Shown here: positions 1 to 7,033 of the stretch, piece after piece
Layout: each line of letters starts with the position of its first letter
Numbering within the stretch: the first letter of the stretch is position 1
From: a virus
Length of the DNA stretch: 21,071 nucleotides
Virus record (IMG/VR): IMGVR_UViG_3300005613_000480
Coordinates: 1 to 21,071 of that record
Strand: one strand, 5' to 3'
Position numbers and translations under genes: made by a program
The notes under the pieces: generated by a model
Database searches by the model: none
The model's input: only the letters and a program-made list of their open reading frames with translations
Told to the model about the DNA's origin: nothing

Positions 1-26
1 TTATTAAATAAATCTAAACCTGTCAT
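1..26 (-). CDS. 5' end of an unidentified gene (partial)
   Basis: The minus strand has ATG at 24-26 and continues as MTGLDLFN before leaving the window. A strong Shine-Dalgarno sequence (AAGGAGG, 32-38) lies five to six bases upstream, and a sigma70-like promoter lies about 65 bases further up. Eight residues are too few to name a product. The neighbours suggest a gene read after the virion module. Confidence 0.6.
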
Positions 27-31
27 ATAAA

Positions 32-38
32 CCTCCTT
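32..38 (-). promoter_or_regulatory. Strong ribosome binding site for the gene leaving the window
   Basis: The minus strand reads AAGGAGG, then TTTAT, then ATG. It matches the anti-Shine-Dalgarno sequence well, and this fixes the start at position 26. Confidence 0.75.
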
Positions 39-88
39 GTTATTAATTAAGCAAAGTCTAGTGGCCAGCCCAATTGCTGCACCTGCGT

Positions 89-118
89 TATATATAGGGG
101 GTATCCTAGTATTGTCAA
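89..118 (-). promoter_or_regulatory. Sigma70-like promoter after speD
   Basis: On the minus strand a perfect TTGACA (113-118) is followed by an AT-rich -10 region. TATATA occurs at 91-96 (16-bp spacer) and again at 89-94 (18-bp spacer). It sits in the 134-bp gap between the speD-like gene and the next gene, giving a leader of roughly 55-60 nt. This implies host RNA polymerase transcription of the genes to the left, independent of read-through from the virion module. Which -10 register is used cannot be told from sequence. Confidence 0.6.
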
Positions 119-160
119 GGGGTGGTTTCGTTAATCTACGGGCTTCTATGAAAGACTTTT

Positions 161-748
161 TTACAGATTTTTGCTTGGAATTTGGATATGAGCCAAAACT
201 TTTCCTTTATTAGGACCTTCTTTAATTGTGTATCCAGTAGTACCATTTCCATTAATTTCTACTTCTTTTCTACTTTTTAATAATACTTTTTCTTTGGCTT
301 GTTTTTCTTTTTGATTATAATTTTGTGCAACTAAATCTTTTAATCTATCTTTATATACATGATAGCCACCACCAACATCCGTTAAATCATTTTCTCTATC
401 TAAAAATTTATAATCTATTTTTGTAATTTCAAAATCTCTTTGTATTAATCTACAAATTTGTTCTGGATCAAATTCACCACAAGAGTATACATCAAATTGC
501 ATTAACGCTGGAGATGGTTCATCCCAAACATGCATCACAATATGAGAAGTTTCTATAATGGCTGCTCCTGTAATTCCTCTATTTCCTGGTACATCATGAT
601 AGATAACATAAGGACCCATCAATACTTTCATATTAATATATTTAATAAAATCTTCTAACCATTTTGTTAAAAACTCAGGATTCATAGGTGGGCTGATTGC
701 TTCAGCACGAACAATAAGATGTTTATGTACAAGTATTTCTTTCGCCAT
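161..748 (-). CDS. speD: SpeD-family S-adenosylmethionine decarboxylase-like proenzyme
   Basis: This is a pyruvoyl-dependent decarboxylase of the bacterial AdoMet decarboxylase fold, which would make decarboxylated AdoMet, the aminopropyl donor for spermidine. The family core is clear: S68-H69 begins SHIVMHVWDE, and D86-V-Y-S-C-G follows. By comparison with the Thermotoga-type enzyme, S68 is the self-cleavage serine that becomes pyruvoyl, H73 the processing histidine and C90 the catalytic acid. W75 and E77 match family active-site positions. The residue before the cleavage serine is Thr rather than the usual Glu, and two extra residues lie between H73 and C90. At 195 aa it is longer than the roughly 120-130-aa short form; residues from about 125 on are a lysine-rich extension ending in a short beta-like segment. 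It is last in the virion transcript. Related pyruvoyl ornithine or arginine decarboxylases evolved from SpeD, so the substrate is not certain. Confidence 0.85.
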   Translation of the reverse strand: MAKEILVHKHLIVRAEAISPPMNPEFLTKWLEDFIKYINMKVLMGPYVIYHDVPGNRGITGAAIIETSHIVMHVWDEPSPALMQFDVYSCGEFDPEQICRLIQRDFEITKIDYKFLDRENDLTDVGGGYHVYKDRLKDLVAQNYNQKEKQAKEKVLLKSRKEVEINGNGTTGYTIKEGPNKGKVLAHIQIPSKNL

Positions 749-759
749 ATATTTCTTCT

Positions 760-1017
760 TTATTTAAAACTCATTAAACCAATAATGGCAATCACTAAAG
801 CTGATAATCCACCTACTACCCACCAGGTAGTAGTATTAAAATTTCTATCTAATTTTTGATGTAAATTAACAATATGACCTTCAAATTTATCTAATTTACC
901 TTCTACTCTACAAATATCTTTAGCAAATTCTTCATGACCTTTTTTTAAACCCTCTATGTGACCATAGATAGCTATAATATGTTCGCCTTCAGTTTCTGGT
1001 GTTTTGCCATTTGCCAT
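760..1017 (-). CDS. Small coiled-coil, single-membrane-segment protein (XhlA/holin-like)
   Basis: An 85-residue protein with a polar helical region at about 10-60 that can form a coiled coil, then a hydrophobic segment at about 65-83 (WWVVGGLSALVIAIIGLM) and a short Ser-Phe-Lys tail. This layout is typical of XhlA-type haemolysin/holin-accessory proteins and of some phage membrane proteins near lysis genes. The start overlaps the stop of the large upstream gene as TAATG, so translation is probably coupled. No endolysin is adjacent, so a lysis role is inference; a membrane anchor for virion ejection is an alternative. Confidence 0.7.
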   Translation of the reverse strand: MANGKTPETEGEHIIAIYGHIEGLKKGHEEFAKDICRVEGKLDKFEGHIVNLHQKLDRNFNTTTWWVVGGLSALVIAIIGLMSFK

Positions 1018-4000
1018 TACGCTAATCCTCTTTGTCTTAATCTCATTTGTTTCTCATCTTCGCTTAAATACGAAGATTCCGCTGGTGTCAACCCCTGATT
1101 TAATTGACTTACTTGAACTGGAGGTGGCGAAATAACTTGTTGATTAGGCATTGGTTGAGGTGGTAATGGAGGCACCTGAGTCACTTGCCGCTCGCCGCTA
1201 GCTCCTGGGAGCGAGCTCTGTTGTTTAGGTAAATAGTCTTCTAATTTAATTTGTTTATTAAAGTCTTCTTCTAGATTCATTCTATACATATCTTGTGTCA
1301 TTTTTTGAATAGCTCTTAATGTCTCTCTATTAATTCCAGCTGGAATAGATAGATCTTCAAATTTTGCTCGTATGTCTTCTTCTTGTCTTTTTGCTTCTAC
1401 TAAAGTGGTAGCTGTAATTCCAAAAGGAATAAATCGATCTCTTTTAATTGCAGCATAATTTTTTAATTCAGCTCTTTTTGAAAACAATTGAACTAAATCT
1501 TGTTTCTTTGCTTCTAATATTTCTGCTGCATCAATTTTTCTTTTCAATGTTTTAAATTCTTTAAATCTTTGTTGATTCGCAATATAAAAACGAGATATAA
1601 TATCTTCCCCTGTTATAGAGCCTCCTCTTAAAATTTCCCCTGTAAATAAACTTCTAGTGTTTCGGAGTCCTTCTTTAAATTCATTAATTTTATAATTAAG
1701 TCCTTTAATAGGATCTAATTTAATTGGTCTAAGTCCCCAGAATCCTGCTAACTCATCATCTAATTCGTATTTTTCTCCACGTGGTCCTGGTAATTCTTGT
1801 GCAGCTAATCGTAATCGATCTAATTGTTTATAAGATAATGGAGCAACTTCTATTAATGCATACTTTGCAGCCTTACCTATTTTTTCTCCCCATGGAGCAT
1901 CTGGGTTCCAAAGTTTTCTTCCATCGGCTGTTACACCATCTCTAACTAATAAATTAGTCAATACGTTTGTCCAAATAGATTCATCCACATAAGGTCTTAC
2001 AAATCTTTCCAAACCTTTTGCTAAACCTTTTAATACTCCTTGTGTTAAAGGTGCATTAGAATCAAAAACATTTTCTGAATTAATTCCAGCAATGACAGAT
2101 TGCATAGGATTAACTACGGTATCGTAAACCATAAATCCAGATCCATCGATATACTTTAAACTTCCATCTTTATCTCTTATAACAAATAAAGTAGATGATT
2201 CTGAGAAACTAGGTACAAATTCTCTAGCTGCTGAAATCATAGCTGATGTAACTCCATATAGACCACCTACAACAGCAGAAGCTACTACCGGAGCAGTTGC
2301 AGTTGCAGTTGCAAAACCTGCTAATCTTCTGTAACCTATGTCTTTCAAAATAGGATTTCTTGCTTCTTTTAATCCTAATTGCATAATGTTAGCGGCAGTT
2401 CTTGTAACTTCAATAGGAAACGATATAAAGTTTCCAAATGGTAATCTTCTAACCGCTTGTCCAAATTCTCCCACATAAGAATAATTAGGTACAGTATTTC
2501 TTACAATGTTAGCAGCTTCTTTCATAATTTGTAATTCAGAAGGCATTTTTTTAATTAAACCTTTTTTAAAAGCATTTTGATAAGCTTTTGTATAAGAATC
2601 GTTCTCTCCTAAAAAATTAAATACTTTAAATATATCGTCTTCTGCTACATATAAATCGCCTGCTTTTTCATAAAGTTTTTTCATTCCTCTACCAAACTTT
2701 CCAAAAAATCTCATGTACACATCTCCGCCTCTTCCAATATCATCTAATAATCCTGCAATGTCTCTAGCTGTTGCAGAAGAACTAGTAACTTGTTCTTCTA
2801 ATAAAAATTTATACAAAGCCTGGTCTTTTGGTAAATTTCTATATAACAATTGTGGTTGGACAGTATTGAATGCTTGTTTAAAATTTCTAACAATATCTAC
2901 TGGATTTTTAAATAAATTCCCTGTTCCTAGAGAAAATTGTGCAGAAGTTAAAAAGTTTCTAGTATGAGTAAATGGACCTAAAATAGTTTTAGATATTTGA
3001 GTTATTCCTTTAGGAATAAGCACTAAATGTTGATACAATACTTCTTTAGATAATTTATCAAATAATATTTTCTCACTAAATTGAAGAGCATCTTTTAATT
3101 CTTTAGAAGTAAATTGTCCATTTAAAGGATTAGTATAAATAGATTCTCCCAAAGGAGATTTAATTTGTAAACCAGTGGGATTAGTTATAATTTCTTGACT
3201 AGGCAAATTTCTTAATGCTTCTAAACGAGTTGGATATATAGTAGCTCGTTGTCCTTTATCTATTAATTCTTTAGATTTTTGTAACACACCATTATAGAAT
3301 TCATCTTTAGCAGCCAAAGTACCTAAATCATTTATGGTGTTAATAATCGTATTTCTTAAATCTCTTTTTTGCCCATAGAATCGTTGAAAAGCTCTTAAAT
3401 CTTTTTCTGATTGAATTAACGTAGTGGGTTTAAATGCTCCGCCTTTAATATTATCTGCAATATTAATAAGTTGAGTTGCTTTATCGTCTAGCACACTTAA
3501 TACAGTTAAAGGAAATTCAGGTGTTTTAGTTAAATCATTAAATCGAATATTTTTATAAATATCTTCAATAATCGTATCTAAATCTGTCTCAGTTAAATTA
3601 ATTTTATTTTGTTTTGCATATCGTTGAAACACTCCTTTAACATCATTAATAACAGCATCCGTTGGTTTATAATTTAGCATAGGAAATATACTTTTATTTT
3701 CCATAATTTTATATTCGGAATTAAATATATTTCTCATTCTTTCACTCATAATTTGAGAAAATTCTTTATTCGCTGCATTTATATTTCCACCTTTAAACAA
3801 ACTATTTTTAAATACATTGAATTGTTCTCTAACTTTAAACATTTCTCCCACTAAATCTTTTCCTTGTTGTTTGGATATTCCAACTTCATCTAAAAAATTA
3901 TAAAATTGATTTAATTGTTTAGGTTCAAATCCTTTAAATACTACTTTACCACCTTGAATAACATCATCCGAAGATGTTAATAATTCATCTAGTCTTCCTA

Positions 4001-5156
4001 TGATTCGTTTCCAATTTTTATTTCCCGTAGATAATCCAGATTGTTTAGCAACGTTGTATAAAGTTTGATCTATATCTTTAATAAGATCCGTTGCTGTTAC
4101 TTGCCCTGCAGAAATTTTTCCTTCTACTTTTTTTATTCCTTCAAATAAATATTGTTCTTTTTTACCAGCAGGTCTAAATGGTTCCACCATGTATTTATTA
4201 ATTAATTGATCAATTTTTCTATCACTAAATTTTAATTCTCTTCCATGTTGTGCAATTTTTTTAGCCACTTTATTAATTCCATAAGCAATAGGAACAGAAA
4301 CAACCGCTCCTTCGGTTCCAAATTTAAATCGATTCCATAATCTTCTAGTAGCATCTTCATCAGAAGTAGATCTTTGATCTCTATCCAAAGCGCTTGGTCC
4401 TCCTAATACATCACCCCAAGTTCCAATATCTTCTACATCAGCCACCATTGCAGTTCCTGTTGCTCCTCCTAAAATAACAGCTGCATGTTTAGGTACCCCT
4501 GTTAATTTATTCATTTCTTTAGCTCTCATAATTGCTTTCGTAGTATTATTACTAGCTCTTGCTACTTTATTTAATTTAGCTGCATTAGAAAATTTATTGT
4601 ATATTTGTAATGCTTTATCTCCTACTTTTACTGCTCCTGCAGCGCCTACTCTTCCATAACCATATAATTGAGTTAAAGCAGAAGTTAGTTTTCCAACAGC
4701 AGAATCTTTAATAATATCTTCAGATCCTTGTTGTATTTTTCCAAATACAGTATTACTAAAATATTTTTCTAATTGTGCTACTTTTCCTTGGTCTACGGGT
4801 ATATTATCCTCCCCTAACGCATCCATAATTTCTGCAGTTAAAGAAGCAACTCCATATGGAATTTTAACTGTACCATCTACGACACCTCCAACAAAAGCAG
4901 TAAAAGGATCCACATCACCTAATGGTGTTAAATCTTCTTCCTTGACTCCCGCTACTCGCTCCGCGATTCTTCTTGCTGCTTTCCCGGTTGTTAAAAAACT
5001 ATCTCCTGCTAGTTCTACACCTTTAGGGCCAAACAATACATCCATGATGGGGGTATCGGGTCCTTTACGTTCTGGAATCTGTATAACTGGTTTTTCTTTC
5101 TCTGGCTCTTTTTCCGGAGTTAGATCAAACTCATCTGTGTAAAAATCTTCTGCCAT
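1017..5156 (-). CDS. Very large internal virion / DNA-ejection-like protein
   Basis: At 1379 residues this is the largest gene in the window. The N-terminus is acidic and disordered (residues 1-45). A long, mostly helical body follows, and the C-terminal 75 residues are Pro/Gln-rich and disordered. A Gly/Ala-rich hydrophobic stretch around residues 940-975 (AGFATATATAPVVASAVVGG) could enter a membrane. Just before it lies a PFGNFISFP segment near residue 910, a pattern I associate with large marine podovirus virion proteins. Size and position, last of four low-complexity virion genes, match the ejected core proteins of podoviruses (compare T7 gp16 in role, not sequence). No lytic transglycosylase or peptidase motif is evident. 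The start at 5156 follows an AAGGAAA ribosome site. Confidence 0.65.
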   Translation of the reverse strand: MAEDFYTDEFDLTPEKEPEKEKPVIQIPERKGPDTPIMDVLFGPKGVELAGDSFLTTGKAARRIAERVAGVKEEDLTPLGDVDPFTAFVGGVVDGTVKIPYGVASLTAEIMDALGEDNIPVDQGKVAQLEKYFSNTVFGKIQQGSEDIIKDSAVGKLTSALTQLYGYGRVGAAGAVKVGDKALQIYNKFSNAAKLNKVARASNNTTKAIMRAKEMNKLTGVPKHAAVILGGATGTAMVADVEDIGTWGDVLGGPSALDRDQRSTSDEDATRRLWNRFKFGTEGAVVSVPIAYGINKVAKKIAQHGRELKFSDRKIDQLINKYMVEPFRPAGKKEQYLFEGIKKVEGKISAGQVTATDLIKDIDQTLYNVAKQSGLSTGNKNWKRIIGRLDELLTSSDDVIQGGKVVFKGFEPKQLNQFYNFLDEVGISKQQGKDLVGEMFKVREQFNVFKNSLFKGGNINAANKEFSQIMSERMRNIFNSEYKIMENKSIFPMLNYKPTDAVINDVKGVFQRYAKQNKINLTETDLDTIIEDIYKNIRFNDLTKTPEFPLTVLSVLDDKATQLINIADNIKGGAFKPTTLIQSEKDLRAFQRFYGQKRDLRNTIINTINDLGTLAAKDEFYNGVLQKSKELIDKGQRATIYPTRLEALRNLPSQEIITNPTGLQIKSPLGESIYTNPLNGQFTSKELKDALQFSEKILFDKLSKEVLYQHLVLIPKGITQISKTILGPFTHTRNFLTSAQFSLGTGNLFKNPVDIVRNFKQAFNTVQPQLLYRNLPKDQALYKFLLEEQVTSSSATARDIAGLLDDIGRGGDVYMRFFGKFGRGMKKLYEKAGDLYVAEDDIFKVFNFLGENDSYTKAYQNAFKKGLIKKMPSELQIMKEAANIVRNTVPNYSYVGEFGQAVRRLPFGNFISFPIEVTRTAANIMQLGLKEARNPILKDIGYRRLAGFATATATAPVVASAVVGGLYGVTSAMISAAREFVPSFSESSTLFVIRDKDGSLKYIDGSGFMVYDTVVNPMQSVIAGINSENVFDSNAPLTQGVLKGLAKGLERFVRPYVDESIWTNVLTNLLVRDGVTADGRKLWNPDAPWGEKIGKAAKYALIEVAPLSYKQLDRLRLAAQELPGPRGEKYELDDELAGFWGLRPIKLDPIKGLNYKINEFKEGLRNTRSLFTGEILRGGSITGEDIISRFYIANQQRFKEFKTLKRKIDAAEILEAKKQDLVQLFSKRAELKNYAAIKRDRFIPFGITATTLVEAKRQEEDIRAKFEDLSIPAGINRETLRAIQKMTQDMYRMNLEEDFNKQIKLEDYLPKQQSSLPGASGERQVTQVPPLPPQPMPNQQVISPPPVQVSQLNQGLTPAESSYLSEDEKQMRLRQRGLA
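1190..1216. repeat. GC-rich nested inverted repeat inside the large ejection-like gene
   Basis: Arms GCTCGC (1190-1195) and GCGAGC (1211-1216) are perfect complements. Between them GCTCC (1201-1205) and GGAGC (1208-1212) form an alternative short hairpin. The patch is markedly richer in G+C than the surrounding coding DNA and falls in the disordered C-terminal tail (near residues SLPGASGERQV), where sequence constraint should be low. Confidence 0.5.
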
Positions 5157-5165
5157 AAGTTTTCC

Positions 5166-6002
5166 TTACTGGCCTTGATAACCATCTATTCTTTTAAATT
5201 TATTTTTGCCTTCATACAAGTAAACACTACCATCATGATTAACATAAAACTTTCCTGGTATATAATAAGTAGGATTTGGCTCATTAGTTTTTGGATCTAA
5301 AAATTCTTTGTTTATTATTCTTCCATCAATGATAGGTGCACTAGATACATTTGCCCCTACTAAAGGTCGATTACCAGGTCCTAGTATTTTTCCTTTTTCA
5401 ATATCTACTAAAGTTTTTGCCATTTTAGATCTTGATTCTCTATCTACAATTGCTCCTCTTAATTCCATTCCATCTTTTATTTGTGGCCCATAAATTTTAG
5501 CTAATTCTTTTTCTATATCTATTTTTCTTCGTTCTTCACTAAGAAGTTTATCTTTTGCATATTCTCTTTGAGCTTTTACTCTTGCTAATTTCATTTTTTC
5601 TTCATCACTTATTGCACCCGTAACTGCTTGTAATTTAATTTGTCTTTTAAATCTATCTTCTGCTTGTTTTTCTTTTAATAACTGAGCTGTTGGTTCTTTA
5701 AATGATTCTGCAGCTGTAGCAAAAATATTTCCTCTTGGTCTTGCTGACATAAGATTTAATCCACCAGAAATTAATAAATCTCCTAATCGATCACTTTTAG
5801 TTCTATCTTGCCCTGCAAATGCTGAAGTCAATGCTTCTCTAGCAAAAGCATCTTTAATTACAGATTCGTATGCAGGATATTGTTTAATTAATTGTTCAGG
5901 AGACCCATACTGATAATTTCTTCTAGGTTGCGCTAAAGACACTACACCTTCGTTGGTAGGTCCTCCTTTTCTAAACATAGGTCGTTTTAATATTTTAGAC
6001 AT
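5166..6002 (-). CDS. Putative internal virion protein with N-terminal FRKGG motif
   Basis: A 278-residue protein opening with KRPMFRKGGPTNEGV (residues 6-20), a glycine-containing head that recalls the RQLY..GG motifs of the 740-aa protein in the same operon. Residues about 85-200 are highly charged and helical (many Lys, Glu, Arg), likely a coiled coil. The C-terminal ~60 residues are more globular, with Tyr/Gly-rich segments. It lies between two other ejection-type genes with gaps of 2 and 9 bases. No enzyme motif was recognised. Best reading is an internal or ejection-associated virion protein, from context and composition. Confidence 0.6.
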   Translation of the reverse strand: MSKILKRPMFRKGGPTNEGVVSLAQPRRNYQYGSPEQLIKQYPAYESVIKDAFAREALTSAFAGQDRTKSDRLGDLLISGGLNLMSARPRGNIFATAAESFKEPTAQLLKEKQAEDRFKRQIKLQAVTGAISDEEKMKLARVKAQREYAKDKLLSEERRKIDIEKELAKIYGPQIKDGMELRGAIVDRESRSKMAKTLVDIEKGKILGPGNRPLVGANVSSAPIIDGRIINKEFLDPKTNEPNPTYYIPGKFYVNHDGSVYLYEGKNKFKRIDGYQGQ

Positions 6003-6004
6003 AG

Positions 6005-7033
6005 TTATTTTTTTATTAAATTATATATTCCAGCTAACGTAGCAGCAGTCCCTAATCCAGTTTGTAAAGCTGTTGGAGAAGGAGTCATTGTTTGTGTTGT
6101 TTGACCTGGGTATCCTGCAATTAATTGAGTTACACCACTACCTAATGCTTGTGCTGCTTTTAAAGGTTGATACGCTTGTTCTTGCGCTAATTGTTGTTGC
6201 GCTGTTAATGCAGCTTGTTGTTGTGCTTGTTGTTGAGTTCCTAATGCACTTAATCCAGCAATTTGTTGACCAACTAATGCAGGAGATGTTTGTGCTAATC
6301 CTGCTTGGAATTGTCCTAAACCTAATTGTTGCCCTGCTAGTCCCATTTGAGCACCTAATTGAGCTTGACCAACACCTAATTGTTGACCTGCTAATCCTGC
6401 TTGTGCTCCAGCTACTCCCATTCTTTGAGCTTGAGCTTGTTGTGCTAATTGTTGCGCTTGACCAAAACCTTGTTGTAATAATTGCGCTTGCAATGCTGCT
6501 CGATTCCTGTCGCTCGCTGATTGATACTCAGCTCTTTGTACTCCTTCTCTACCACCACCAAATGCACCTGCACCAATTGCTTGTGCTGCTAATGCTGGTA
6601 AACCTTTTTGTGCTTGAATATCATATTCTTTTAATGAAGTATCAATTACATCTTGCTGATAGGGAGACATATAAGATTGATAAGCTGTAGGGCTTATCAT
6701 TCCTCTTGCCGCAGCAATATCTCCCGCTGCAGTTCCTAATTGTCCTCTTGCTGCTGCAATGTCTGTTGGTATACCACCTAAAGTACGTTCAGCAGTTCCT
6801 GCTAATTGACCTGCTTTTTGTAAATAAGGAGCGTAGGATCCTAAACCACCAGCTAATTTTTCAGCTTGTGTTTGAAGTGCGCCTGGTCCAGCAACAAATT
6901 GAGATCCATATAATTTAGAAAGGTCAATTCCTTTCATACCACCAACAGCTTTTGTTAGATCTGCTAAATAAGTTTTACCCGCAGCTTGAATAAAATCTGC
7001 TGGTAATACTTGTGTTTGTTGTAATTCAGCCAT
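6005..7033 (-). CDS. Ala/Gln-rich internal virion protein with repeats
   Basis: A 342-residue, almost entirely Ala/Gln/Gly/Leu protein. Residues 121-165 carry a conserved-looking block (YMSPYQQDVIDTSL, then GAGAFGGGREGV) that I have seen in phage virion proteins of ejection type. DIAAARG occurs twice (91-97 and 105-111). GLAGQQLG occurs at 213-220 and again at 231-238, an 18-residue period. Long amphipathic helix is likely through 170-290. The final residues (about 325-340) are hydrophobic. It starts by a TAATG overlap with the 740-aa gene. The function is inferred as an inner-core or ejection protein; no catalytic motif is visible. Confidence 0.65.
   Translation of the reverse strand: MAELQQTQVLPADFIQAAGKTYLADLTKAVGGMKGIDLSKLYGSQFVAGPGALQTQAEKLAGGLGSYAPYLQKAGQLAGTAERTLGGIPTDIAAARGQLGTAAGDIAAARGMISPTAYQSYMSPYQQDVIDTSLKEYDIQAQKGLPALAAQAIGAGAFGGGREGVQRAEYQSASDRNRAALQAQLLQQGFGQAQQLAQQAQAQRMGVAGAQAGLAGQQLGVGQAQLGAQMGLAGQQLGLGQFQAGLAQTSPALVGQQIAGLSALGTQQQAQQQAALTAQQQLAQEQAYQPLKAAQALGSGVTQLIAGYPGQTTQTMTPSPTALQTGLGTAATLAGIYNLIKK

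Noticed and set aside
140-165. Plus-strand terminator before speD suggested by a T-run (about 155-162)
   Set aside because: The potential stem is short with a mismatch, and no plus-strand gene precedes it.
6073-6690. Plus-strand 205-codon open frame rich in Leu/Val
   Set aside because: It is the complement of the Ala/Gln-rich 342-aa gene. Low-complexity codons leave the opposite frame open; no ribosome site and every other gene is on the minus strand.
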